NCBI GenBank assembly: GCA_016198645.1 | Contig: JACQIE010000042.1 | Location: forward strand, 1-11,088 | Source: Candidatus Aenigmatarchaeota archaeon | Lineage (GTDB): Archaea; Aenigmatarchaeota; Aenigmatarchaeia; GW2011-AR5 | DNA: 11,088 nt | Direction: 5' to 3' | Part shown: in pieces, positions 1 to 8,300 of the stretch | How the letters are laid out: each line of letters starts with the position of its first letter | Position numbering within the stretch: position 1 is the first letter of the stretch | Program-made: the position numbers and the translations under genes | Notes under the pieces: model-generated | What the model was told of the DNA's origin: nothing | What the model saw: only the letters and a program-made list of their open reading frames with translations | Databases searched by the model: none

Positions 1-997
1 ATACAGAAGAATCTGAAGCGTTAGACTTGATTTCCAAAATAATGTTTTTTGGCAGCATGACATCCGGTATGGTTCTGTTGGGTAAAATCACGTGGAATCG
101 TGGGCATTTGAACAAGTTTTTAACGATTCGCATGATAAACATCTCCCATCTTTTTCCAAGATCGTTCCCGAGTGCATCTTTGTTCGGAACTATACCCGCT
201 GCGATTACAGCATTATTCCACGACCCGAATAATCTTGTAGCGGCCATTTTTAAATCAAGTTTTCCCATTGCCTCCGTTTCGGTCCTTGTTGGCATTCTCC
301 CGAACATGGCGTGAAGATCTTTTATTTCATTTATTACTGTTTCTTCGGACCATTTGTTCATTTCGGCTACTAACTCTAAATCCGCCGACGTCAAAAATTC
401 GTTATAAGTAGCGAAATATACGAATAGCGCATTTAACAAGTCATGTCTTCCAAGGCGCCTTAACTCATTCATAGAAGGAGTATGACCTATCTTTTTCGCG
501 ATTGCCCGTACATCTTCTAATACAACAGCCCTAGACCAATCATACCGTTTATGCGGGGTTACCCCACTTGCAATTAACGCAGAAGACCAGTTGCCAAATC
601 TTCTTTCCGCCGCTCTCGTTAATCCATAGCCCATCTGCGCAATAGCATCATCTCTTGTTGGGGATTTGCCTAATTTTTTAGAAAGAAGCCGTATTTCGGA
701 AATAATTTCATCTTTTTTCATATGTTTTGTCATAGGGCTGAGTCCACAGTAATAACACGAATTTCGCCAGCTTCCAAACAGTTTCACAGCTTCATAGAGT
801 AAGTCATTTCTGCCATGCATGCGCAAATAATTATAGTTTAGTGCATTCCTATTTCTAGATACCAACCACTTTACATGAGTGGCAAACTCTTGCTTAGTTC
901 GTATTCTGGAACGTCGCATATAACTACTGGACATATATAATTTCTTAAAATCGTCTATCTTTATCGCGCCGCTTCCTATAACCAGAACTTTCTTCAT
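1..997 (-). CDS. carB 5' end fused in frame to a homing-endonuclease-like ORF (partial)
   Basis: This frame is open from an ATG at 997 to the left edge: 332 codons, no stop seen. Residues 1-14 (MKKVLVIGSGAIKI) are the conserved CarB start; CarB should continue with a GQAGEFDYSG-like stretch, but here D-D-F-K-K follows. Residues about 34-88, 95-147, 154-205 and 216-270 form four imperfect copies of a helical unit (pattern LGKSPTR...RRFGNWSSALIASG, FGRMPTR...RLFGSWNNAVIAAG), matching my memory of the homing endonuclease associated repeat (HNH_repeat, PF18780). From about residue 280 a tail carries IPD(312)-x9-E322-I-K324, the PD-(D/E)XK nuclease signature. The ATG overlaps the carA stop as ATGA, with GAGGAT upstream as a possible ribosome-binding site, so it should be co-translated with carA. 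Base composition after codon 14 is AT-rich, unlike carA. Most likely an intron-encoded homing endonuclease extending the 5' exon. M22 (934) or M27 (919) could be independent starts. A decayed fusion or an assembly join is possible. Confidence 0.75.
   Translation of the reverse strand, partial: MKKVLVIGSGAIKIDDFKKLYMSSSYMRRSRIRTKQEFATHVKWLVSRNRNALNYNYLRMHGRNDLLYEAVKLFGSWRNSCYYCGLSPMTKHMKKDEIISEIRLLSKKLGKSPTRDDAIAQMGYGLTRAAERRFGNWSSALIASGVTPHKRYDWSRAVVLEDVRAIAKKIGHTPSMNELRRLGRHDLLNALFVYFATYNEFLTSADLELVAEMNKWSEETVINEIKDLHAMFGRMPTRTETEAMGKLDLKMAATRLFGSWNNAVIAAGIVPNKDALGNDLGKRWEMFIMRIVKNLFKCPRFHVILPNRTIPDVMLPKNIILEIKSNASDSSV
956..997 (-). other. carB: carB first 14 codons (interrupted 5' exon)
   Basis: These 14 codons encode MKKVLVIGSGAIKI, the start of the large subunit of carbamoyl-phosphate synthase. 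That subunit makes carbamoyl phosphate from bicarbonate, ATP and the ammonia supplied by CarA. The position directly after carA with a 4-base ATGA overlap is the expected carAB arrangement. Similarity to CarB ends abruptly after Ile14, inside the highly conserved GSGPIKIGQ region of the first ATP-grasp half. The remainder of carB (roughly 1050 further codons in the family) is not in the window and would lie to the left of position 1 if the gene is interrupted rather than lost. Confidence 0.7.
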
Positions 998-2010
998 GGC
1001 AGCATCCTCGCAAATTTGTCAAAGAGAAATGAAGTGTCCTGCGGGCCGGGCGCCGCTTCGGGATGGAACTGCACGGCGAATATGGGCAGCGTTTTATGCT
1101 CGAAACCCTCTATCGTGCCGTCGTTCATGTCAATCATCGTCGCCTCTGCATTCTCCGGCACGCCGCGCAATGCGAAACCGTGATTCTGCGACGTCATATA
1201 GCACCTTTTCGTCTTCGTGTCCATGCACGGATGATTCTGCCCGCGGTGCCCGAATTTGAGTTTGTATGTATTTGCGCCCAATGCTGCGCCAAGAAGTTGG
1301 ATGCCCAGGCATATGCCGAACATAGGCAGCCTGTATTCCAGAAGATTCTGCAGTGTGTCCACGACGTAGCGGGTGCTCTGCGGGTCTCCGGGGCCGTTGG
1401 ACACGACCAGCCCGCTCGGATTAAGCGCCATTATATCGCTTGCGCTGGACGTAGCAGGCACCACAATGACGCGCAAATTCCGCTGTACAAGCGAACGGAT
1501 TATGTTCATCTTCACGCCGCAATCTATGAGCGCCACGGTCTTTCCCGCCCCGAATTCTTTTATTTTCTGCGTGGTCACCATCGAAACGAGGTCGTCCTTG
1601 TTGGGATTGTACATCTCGCGCACGTCAGGCGCGTTGAATATCCCCCCGAGCATCGCCCCGCGGGTGCGTAGTATCTTAGCGAGCATGCGTGTGTCTATTC
1701 CCGATATTCCCGGAACGCGGTGCTCTTTGAGAAATGCGTCAATCGTCTTGCTCGCTTCAGTGTAATGCTCGCTTACCACGTACCCCCGTGCGTGAATCAG
1801 CGGAGATTCTTCGTCTTCCTTTCTGACGCCGTAATTGCCTATCAGCGGATAAGTCTGGCAGAGTATCTGCCCTTTATACGACGGGTCGGTAAGCGATTCA
1901 GTATACCCCGTCATGCCCGTGTTGAAAACGACCTCACCGCTCGTTTCCCCGTCGAAGCCGAAAGAAACGCCCCTGAAGACGGTCCCGTCTTCAAGAACCA
2001 GGTATTTCAT
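994..2010 (-). CDS. carA: Carbamoyl-phosphate synthase small (glutaminase) subunit
   Basis: CarA hydrolyses glutamine and channels ammonia to CarB for carbamoyl phosphate, the precursor of pyrimidines and arginine, in the cytoplasm. From the ATG at 2010 the protein is 338 residues and starts MKYLVLEDGTVFRG, the standard CarA beginning. An N-terminal CPSase_sm_chain domain (about 1-130, with VVFNTGMTGYTESLTDPSY) precedes a class I glutamine amidotransferase domain. That domain shows GPGDP near 207, the nucleophile elbow GICLGIQLL with Cys234, and the His316/Glu318 pair in FHPEAAPGP. The frame extends 16 codons upstream to 2058, but those residues do not resemble CarA, so I chose the internal Met. 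Its TGA overlaps the ATG of the carB-start frame as ATGA, implying translational coupling. The domain set is complete, so this copy looks functional even though the downstream carB appears interrupted. GC content is high, in contrast to the next frame. Confidence 0.96.
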   Translation of the reverse strand: MKYLVLEDGTVFRGVSFGFDGETSGEVVFNTGMTGYTESLTDPSYKGQILCQTYPLIGNYGVRKEDEESPLIHARGYVVSEHYTEASKTIDAFLKEHRVPGISGIDTRMLAKILRTRGAMLGGIFNAPDVREMYNPNKDDLVSMVTTQKIKEFGAGKTVALIDCGVKMNIIRSLVQRNLRVIVVPATSSASDIMALNPSGLVVSNGPGDPQSTRYVVDTLQNLLEYRLPMFGICLGIQLLGAALGANTYKLKFGHRGQNHPCMDTKTKRCYMTSQNHGFALRGVPENAEATMIDMNDGTIEGFEHKTLPIFAVQFHPEAAPGPQDTSFLFDKFARMLP

Positions 2011-2043
2011 CAAATAGAACCCTTGCTTAATCTGTAGGCAATT

Positions 2044-2051
2044 CTTAAAAA
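2044..2051. promoter_or_regulatory. Shared TATA-like box between carA and the divergent hypothetical gene
   Basis: The 69-base gap between carA (start 2010) and the plus-strand gene at 2080 contains CTTAAAAA, read TTTTTAAG on the other strand. It lies about 34 bases upstream of the carA ATG and about 29 upstream of the plus-strand ATG. These distances suit archaeal promoters with very short leaders. It is the only A/T-rich box of this kind in the gap, so it may serve one or both genes. This is inferred from position and composition only. Confidence 0.3.
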
Positions 2052-2079
2052 GGCTCACGGCTGATAAAGAAGTGATAAA

Positions 2080-2517
2080 ATGCCGCGCGACGTGAAGAAG
2101 ATAAGTGCTCTCATTATAGCGGCGACTATGATATTCTCGTCTTTCGCGTTCTTTATCACGGGGTTCCGCGCCTCAGGTGATACGACAGGTACGCAGAAGC
2201 TTGACTCGTTTGTCGTCAATTACGCCGTAGACAGCGACACGGAAAGCGCTTACATGGCTTCCGGCTTCACGTTCATGAAACTTTACTACGGCAACCAGAG
2301 CATGGCAGATTTTTCAGCAACGCTCCCGGACCAGATGACCACAGTCGACGGCAGAAAGCAGCTTGTTGTCGAGCTGCTGCGTTCTAACGAAACTTATGCA
2401 GTGCTACGAAGCGCAGTCAACGCGACGACGCTTAGAGAGCCAAAAGAAAGCAGTATAATGGAAGCGCTCTGCTCCGTGCTTGTCTTCAAGCCTTCGCGCT
2501 GCCTTTTGCCCGCTTGA
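2080..2517 (+). CDS. Hypothetical exported or membrane-anchored protein
   Basis: I do not recognise a family. The 145-residue product begins MPRDVKKIS, a short basic stretch, followed by a hydrophobic segment (about 9-29, ALIIAATMIFSSFAFFITGF). That looks like a signal peptide or single N-terminal anchor with the rest outside the cell. The remainder is soluble-looking, with a mixed alpha/beta pattern and two late cysteines (in EALCSVLVF and PSRCLLPA). GTGAT lies three bases before the ATG and resembles an archaeal Shine-Dalgarno site, supporting this start. The gene is divergent from carA and converges with the alaS strand; its last 32 bases overlap the small minus-strand ORF at 2486-2611. 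GC-rich codon use matches its neighbours. The N-terminal half is the most convincing part. Confidence 0.6.
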   Translation: MPRDVKKISALIIAATMIFSSFAFFITGFRASGDTTGTQKLDSFVVNYAVDSDTESAYMASGFTFMKLYYGNQSMADFSATLPDQMTTVDGRKQLVVELLRSNETYAVLRSAVNATTLREPKESSIMEALCSVLVFKPSRCLLPA

Positions 2518-2611
2518 CGTCGTCAGCGAAGCGCTTCAGCACTTTCGGCACGTCTTCCACGCTGACCCGCAGGAGAGTCGCCACGAGCTTCATCTTTTTT
2601 ATGTCATCCAT
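2486..2611 (-). CDS. Small 41-residue basic protein downstream of alaS
   Basis: The ATG at 2611 overlaps the last bases of alaS (ATGGATGA, an 8-base overlap with the alaS TGA at 2606-2604), and the frame runs to a TGA at 2488-2486. The product begins MDDIKKMKLVATLLRVS, continues into VEDVPKVLKRF and ends RAKGSAKA. It is a short, highly charged, probably helical polypeptide with no cysteines or membrane segment. Tight overlap with the upstream stop suggests translational coupling in an alaS operon. I recognise no family. Its 3' end overlaps the convergent plus-strand gene by 32 bases, so at least one of the two ends is unusual. The length is short enough that a chance ORF cannot be excluded. 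Confidence 0.5.
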   Translation of the reverse strand: MDDIKKMKLVATLLRVSVEDVPKVLKRFADDVKRAKGSAKA

Positions 2612-5213
2612 CCACAATCTTCCTCATTCTCTTAAGCATGGCCTCATCCGGCTCTTTCTCGTAGATTCCCTGCGCTATCGCGCCTTCGCCGCCGCCTCTG
2701 CCGCCGCAAAGCTTGGCTGCCTCGGCGAAAAGCTTTGCGGCTTCGTTTTTAGTCGAAGTCACCACGATGCTGCGGTCTTTGCTTCCGAATAATATATACG
2801 TCCCGCCCGCCTTTGTAACGGCAAGCAGCTCCGCCCGCGAAAGCGGCATCACGGCAACGTGCTCGCCGCGCAGCGATTCTACGGTTGCCAGCGCGCTTTT
2901 TTCCCGCTCCTTTTTCAGTTTTTTCCACTCATTGAAAAGCCGCTCAGCGCCTTCTACGACGTTGGTCGTGCCGAGTATTTTTTCCGTTTCTTTCAGCAGC
3001 GCACTCATTCCCGCATGGTATTCTTCTGCGGCTCTTCCGGCCGCGAGCGTGAGCCTGACTATGCCGTCCTGTATCTTTTCAGTCCCGGTTATTATTATCT
3101 CGCCCACGTCTGCCGTATTTTCGACGTGCGTGCCGCCGCATGCTTCCACGTCCACGTCCTCCATGTCGATTATCCGCAGCTCTTTCGCCGGCACTGCCGG
3201 GCCCTGATATATTGTCATGCCGTATTTTTTCTCGGCGTCCGTACGCTCTATGACGCGCTTGGAGACGTGCACACGTCTCGTCACGGCTTCATTCGCTCTC
3301 CGTTCTATCTCTTTCAGCTCGTCGTCAGTAAGCGTCTTGTAGTGCGTCAAGTCTATGTGAGCCTTGTCCGGCGTTTTTAATGTTCCAGCCTGCCAGACAT
3401 GGCTTCCAAGCGTCTTTCGTGCCACTCCGTTCACTATGTGTATCGCGCTGTGGTGTGCCATGAGGCGCTTCCTTCTCTCATCGTCGACTGTTCCTTTCAC
3501 CGTGTCGCCCGCTTTGAACGGGACGTTCCCGATTTTGTGCCCTATAATGCCGGCGAATTTCTGGACGTCCGTTACTCTGGCGCCGTTTATTGTTCCCGTG
3601 TCGTTCTGCTGCCCGCCCCCTTCCGGATAGAACAGCGTCTTGTCGAGTATTATCCAGCCGTCTTTAATCGCCAGAACTTTCGCAGCAAACGTGCGGGCGT
3701 TCCCGTCTTTGTAATACAGCATCTCGGTTGCCGGCGCATTCACGTCCAGCGCCTTCGCCTCTTTTTTCGCCGCATGCCTGTGGCGCTCGGCGACCATGGG
3801 ATAGAAATTATCCGGTATCTCCACTTCAGGCTTTTCTTTCTTCACGGTTTCCGGGGTTATGCCATGGCTGTCATAGAGCTCTATCAGTTTCTCCGTGCCC
3901 ACATTTTTCAGCTTCGCTATTATTTCGCGGCTCTTTTTTTCCGTCGCCCCGTATTTTTCCTGCTCGTACGCCACTATTTCCGGCACGGCCTTTAATGAGT
4001 TTTTGAGTTCCGGGTACATTGGTGCGAGATATGATGCATGCATCTCAATCAATTTGGCAAAGTCTACTTCCCATCCGTGCCTTCTTGCGAGCGAGAATGC
4101 CCTCCTTAATATCAACCGCAGGTTGTAGCCGCCGCCGACGTTGCTCGGCAGCGTCCCATCATTCAGCGCGAAAAGCAGCGCTCTCGTATGCTCGGCTATT
4201 GAATATATGGCCGCCAGCGGAAGTATGCGCTCTTTCAGCGCCGCAGCGTCGTACGACGTCTTCTTCGCCACGGTGTTCCACGCCTTTGCCACGTCCTGCA
4301 CTTCATCCATGTTCAGCAGAGAGGCGTAAGGCAGAAACTCTTTCACGGCCTTTTCATCCGTCTTCACGTCCGATTTCTTTTTCAGATATTTCAGCACCGT
4401 GGGAAAGGTCGTCTCGTAGCTCGTGGATGCGCCCCGCGAGAACCACGCGTTTCTTTCCTGCCCCAGCCCCATGTCCAAGACTTTTAATGGCAGGTCTTCG
4501 TAGCCGCCGGGTGTTTGGCGGAACTGCATATATACCTGATTGGCCAGCTCAAGCCCGCGGGAAAAGAACTCAACACACGGCCCGAAGTTGCCGGAGCCCG
4601 CCCAGACGTCTTCATGCAGGACTATTTCTTCCATTGGTATGCCCATGCCTTCGGTGAACCATTTCAGCAGATGCAGAAAATAATCGCCGGCTTTGTAGTC
4701 TGCCGGCGTTTCAAAACGGTGCTGCCCTATCATGACGAAACACGTGTAGTGCGCGCCTGTTATCCCGACGTTTTCTATGTCGTTGAAGCGCAGGCACGGC
4801 TGCGGCACGACCAGCGGGTTGGCCGGCGGCTTCACTTCGCCTGAAACCACGTAAGGAATGAAGTCGTCTATCGATGCCTCGACGAAGTGCAGGTCATTGC
4901 GCCACCGCGCGCTTACAGGGTAACGGTTTATCGGCGTGTAGCCCTGCTTTTTCAATAGCACAGAAAAATTCTTCCACACGTCCGGATAGCTCATCGCATT
5001 CTTCGCCGGCGTGGCGCCGATGAACGAGTAGCCGCCGCAGCACGCAGAGTCGCCGCACACGCTTCGCGGCAGCGTCGACCAAAAGGCGCGGTTACACGAT
5101 GCGCACTTCTTGCGCGAGAAGCCCGTCTCTTTCATTGACGACGGATAATACTTCGTCGGATTTTTCGCGAACTCCGAGACGAATTTCTTTTTCAGTTCCT
5201 TGTCGGTGAGCAT
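2604..5213 (-). CDS. alaS: Alanyl-tRNA synthetase, archaeal type
   Basis: AlaRS charges tRNA-Ala with alanine in the cytoplasm and hydrolyses mischarged Ser/Gly-tRNA-Ala. From the ATG at 5213 the protein has 869 residues, close to the usual archaeal length of about 900. An N-terminal cysteine cluster (C37, C40, C53, C58, C59) marks the archaeal form. The class II core follows, with motif 2 around LRFNDIENVG (141-150) and ETP at 168-170, and motif 3 near GGGYNLRLILRRA (360-372). The second half holds the editing domain, with metal-binding H588-x3-H592 and C692-GGT-H696. A C-terminal domain has the DHHA1-like glycine-rich CGGRGGGEGAIAQG (836-849). The frame extends three codons upstream to a GTG, but those bases (GTGAT, four bases before the ATG) read better as the ribosome-binding site, so I place the start at 5213. 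No key residue is missing. The 3' end overlaps a small ORF, and the 5' end faces the giant subtilase gene across 100 bases. Confidence 0.97.
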   Translation of the reverse strand: MLTDKELKKKFVSEFAKNPTKYYPSSMKETGFSRKKCASCNRAFWSTLPRSVCGDSACCGGYSFIGATPAKNAMSYPDVWKNFSVLLKKQGYTPINRYPVSARWRNDLHFVEASIDDFIPYVVSGEVKPPANPLVVPQPCLRFNDIENVGITGAHYTCFVMIGQHRFETPADYKAGDYFLHLLKWFTEGMGIPMEEIVLHEDVWAGSGNFGPCVEFFSRGLELANQVYMQFRQTPGGYEDLPLKVLDMGLGQERNAWFSRGASTSYETTFPTVLKYLKKKSDVKTDEKAVKEFLPYASLLNMDEVQDVAKAWNTVAKKTSYDAAALKERILPLAAIYSIAEHTRALLFALNDGTLPSNVGGGYNLRLILRRAFSLARRHGWEVDFAKLIEMHASYLAPMYPELKNSLKAVPEIVAYEQEKYGATEKKSREIIAKLKNVGTEKLIELYDSHGITPETVKKEKPEVEIPDNFYPMVAERHRHAAKKEAKALDVNAPATEMLYYKDGNARTFAAKVLAIKDGWIILDKTLFYPEGGGQQNDTGTINGARVTDVQKFAGIIGHKIGNVPFKAGDTVKGTVDDERRKRLMAHHSAIHIVNGVARKTLGSHVWQAGTLKTPDKAHIDLTHYKTLTDDELKEIERRANEAVTRRVHVSKRVIERTDAEKKYGMTIYQGPAVPAKELRIIDMEDVDVEACGGTHVENTADVGEIIITGTEKIQDGIVRLTLAAGRAAEEYHAGMSALLKETEKILGTTNVVEGAERLFNEWKKLKKEREKSALATVESLRGEHVAVMPLSRAELLAVTKAGGTYILFGSKDRSIVVTSTKNEAAKLFAEAAKLCGGRGGGEGAIAQGIYEKEPDEAMLKRMRKIVDG

Positions 5214-5243
5214 ATATATCACGTAAACATTGCATTCTCATGC

Positions 5244-5267
5244 AAGTTTTTATCCGCATAAAAGCTT
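5244..5267. promoter_or_regulatory. Near-palindromic divergent promoter between alaS and the subtilase gene
   Basis: The 100-base gap holds AAGTTTTTAT, a 4-base spacer (CCGC), then ATAAAAGCTT: inverted arms matching at 9 of 10 positions. Each arm contains a TATA-like element, one facing each gene. The rightward box (about 5247-5253) is roughly 60 bases before the ATG at 5314, and the leftward box (about 5258-5264) roughly 45 before the alaS ATG at 5213. Both distances allow a start point some 25 bases downstream of the box and a short leader. The symmetry could equally be an operator for a dimeric regulator. Function is inferred from the layout. Confidence 0.4.
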
Positions 5268-5313
5268 TCATATTGTTAATTCAACAAGGCATACGAACCG
5301 TGTGGTAAGGGCA

Positions 5314-8300
5314 ATGGGGTCGGGCGGGCAATACGGTTTAGGCGTTTCATTGCATACCCCAACGAATGTGCGTTTTCATGCGAAATACGGCAAAATCCTT
5401 TCTCTATCCCTAATAATATTAATCGGATTGTTCTCGGCGTTTTACGTGGCAAGCCCAGAGCCAGACGTGCCGTTGCGCGAGAAAAATATAAGTGATACGC
5501 TGCCAGCGATGGGGCAAAACGAGCAAGTATCAGAACAGCCCAATCCTGCTGCGCAGCAGAATGAGCAGCCCGGCCAGCACACAGTAGAGAATTATGCGCC
5601 ATCTTCTGGTAGTGGGGGAGGCGGCGGTGGCGGCAAAATCGACAGCTCGTTACAGCAGATAATAGAAGAAAAGCCCGAGCAGACGACTGAAGTAATTCTT
5701 CATGTTGCCGAAGGGCAGAGCTTGAGCGACGTGTCATCCCAGATAACAAAAGCCGGCGGCTCAATTTCGGGCGTATACGCAATCGGTAATATTATAACAG
5801 CGCGTGTCCCGAACAACAGGATAGAATATGTCGTTTCAAATGCTTCTGTGTCCAACGCCTGGCCGGAGAGGCAGGTGCAGGTTCTGTCAGACGGCGGGGC
5901 GCAGATGAATGTTCAGTCTGTGTGGTCTGCGGGATATAACGGCAGCGGAGTAAAAATAGCCGTTTTGGATACAGGCATAGATTCCAGCCACGAGATTCTC
6001 AAAGGCAGGGTCTTGCTGGAAAAAGACTTCACAGGGAAGAACAGCCCGAAGGATGTTTTTGGGCATGGAACTCACGTGGCCGGTATCATAGCAGGCAACG
6101 GGAACGTTACCGGAATCGCCCGTGGCGCATTGCTTTTTAACGCGAAAGTGCTGGATGACAGCGGCTTGGGCAGCGACATAGACGTCATCCGCGCCATCAA
6201 CTGGGCGGTGGACCCGGATAGCAACGACGAAACAGACGATGGCGCGGATATCATAAGCATGAGTCTGGGCGGTCTTTATACGGACCCGTTCGGGCCGATA
6301 AGCATGGCTCTCAAAGCTGCGACAGAACGCGGCGTAATAGCTGTTGCAGCTGCCGGTAATTGCGGGCCGTGCGGAAGCTGCGGCGGATTCAAGGGAGTCA
6401 CTACACCGGGCGCAAGCCCTTATGCAATTACAGTGGGTGCCGTGGATGAGAACGGCCAGCACGCCTGCTTTTCAAGCGGGCAGTCCATCGGTGGGGTGGG
6501 AGTGAAGCCGGACGTGGCTGCGCCCGGGAAGAACATCTTGTCTTCCGTGCCTGGCGGTTATGCAACAAAGTCCGGAACCTCAATGGCTACTCCGCACATC
6601 TCCGGTGCGATTGCATTGCTTCTGCAGATGCAGCCGGGATTAAATCAAAGCGACGTAAAGCAGTTTCTTGAGAGCCTTTCCAAAGAGTCGGGAGTCCCGG
6701 GAAAAGATATTCAATACGGTTCCGGCCTGCTGGATATGGGACGGGTGCCGTACATGATGGTGATGCCGGAACCCGCGGTGCTGGAATATTCCAACGCGTC
6801 TGCCGGATTCAGGATATGGAATTTCGCCGGCAGAAACCTGACGATAAAAAATATTATATGCGAGAACTGCACGACGAACTTCACAGGCGAGATTGCCGTG
6901 GAGAATTCCAATGCCGCATCGTTTACTCTTAACGTCGGCGAGTTCCAGTCAAATCTTCCGGTGCACGTGGAGACGGATGTAACGAATGTTACGATTGTGG
7001 TGACGAAGCTTTTCGAAACCGTGCCTGAAATGGCGTACGGCTTTGTCAATGCGTCGTCGTTTGAAATTGGCGCGTTCACCCCGAATATTTCTTTATTATC
7101 CTTGGGCAAGGTCTACTGCGATTGGGCGGATAACGGCGGAAACAGCTTATGCTCGTATTACGGCGTGTGGAAGAATCTTGCATCCAGAAAACCGGAATTG
7201 GGCATGAACCCCGGGCAGGAATATAACAAATTTGGGGACATGAAGTCGGGAGACAAAGGCGGCATGTACGAGGAAGAAGACTCATTTTCGACAGTGGGGC
7301 TTGATGTCAGGATTGCGGACTTGTCAACACTGGACGTGAGCTATGCCGCCGGAGCCATGGATTATAATGCCGGATTCGGCGGTTGCGGCGTGTTGGAGCC
7401 GGGAAACTGCGACGTACCAAACATCAAAGTGGTATGTGACGGCACAGGCATCGTTGACAAGGACCCGTGCACGCTTGCCGTCTATCCATGGTGCAACAAT
7501 ATGCAGGAAACTACGACCTGCGTGCTGAAGAAGAACAGCGCCTACAAGGTGCAAGCCACAGGCTTAATATATACAAAAGACGCAAACAAGAATCTTATTG
7601 CCGTCACACATCCTGTTTCGTGGGCATTGAATATCGCGTGCACCAAAGACAGCGATTGCGGCGGCACAGGGAAATGCAAAATCACAACAGACAGCAGGTC
7701 AACGTTCTGCTCGTTCACGGACGAATGCACTGCCGGAGCCACGGAATGCACGAGCGCCACAAAGAAGCGGACATGCGGCGACTTTGACGGCAATGGCTAC
7801 ACGGAATGGGGTTCGCCTGCAACGTGCTCTCCTGTCGCGGCGTGTCACCCTGACACTTGCGTAAGCTCGCTGAAGAACTGCCCGACATGCAACCTGAACG
7901 CAGGATACAATTATATAAAATGGGTCGGGTCGCCAGCCTCCAGCGATGCGGCGTTCAAGAGCATCAAAGACAAATTACAGGAAACCCTTTACATAGGAGC
8001 GGATGATAAATGGCAGTCAAATCCGGCTGCCGTGGTTACAGGCGGCATTTACACGCTGAAATTGTCCGGTAGCGGGACTCTGACGTACGAATACTGCGGC
8101 GACAGCATATGCAACAACGGCGAGATGATGGATTCCTGTCCATCAGACTGCGGCAAGAAGCACAGCTACGGCAAATTCCCTTCCGGATGGAGCGCTGACA
8201 TAAGCTCCTTCGACCCGCAAATATACTATGGGAAGGATTACAGCTTGAAAATAAGCTACAAATGCAGCGCTGACGGCTACGTGTACTTCCCGCTTGATTT

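Noticed and set aside
27..314. Plus-strand 95-codon ORF at the left end
   Set aside because: It lies antisense to the longer open minus-strand frame, which has clear repeat structure and follows carA; the plus-strand product shows no family features.
1..997. Intein inserted in CarB
   Set aside because: The residue after the CarB peptide is Asp, not Cys/Ser/Ala, and no intein block A motif follows. An intron or other insertion fits better.
996..2037. Several plus-strand ORFs opposite carA
   Set aside because: They are antisense shadows of a GC-rich, clearly recognisable carA.
2011..2058. N-terminal 16-residue extension of CarA to 2058
   Set aside because: The extension does not resemble CarA, whereas MKYLVLEDGTVFRG at 2010 is the typical start.
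2514..4844. Many plus-strand ORFs of up to about 200 codons opposite alaS
   Set aside because: They overlap completely with a full-length AlaRS carrying all key motifs and have the Arg/Ser/Pro-rich composition of antisense frames.
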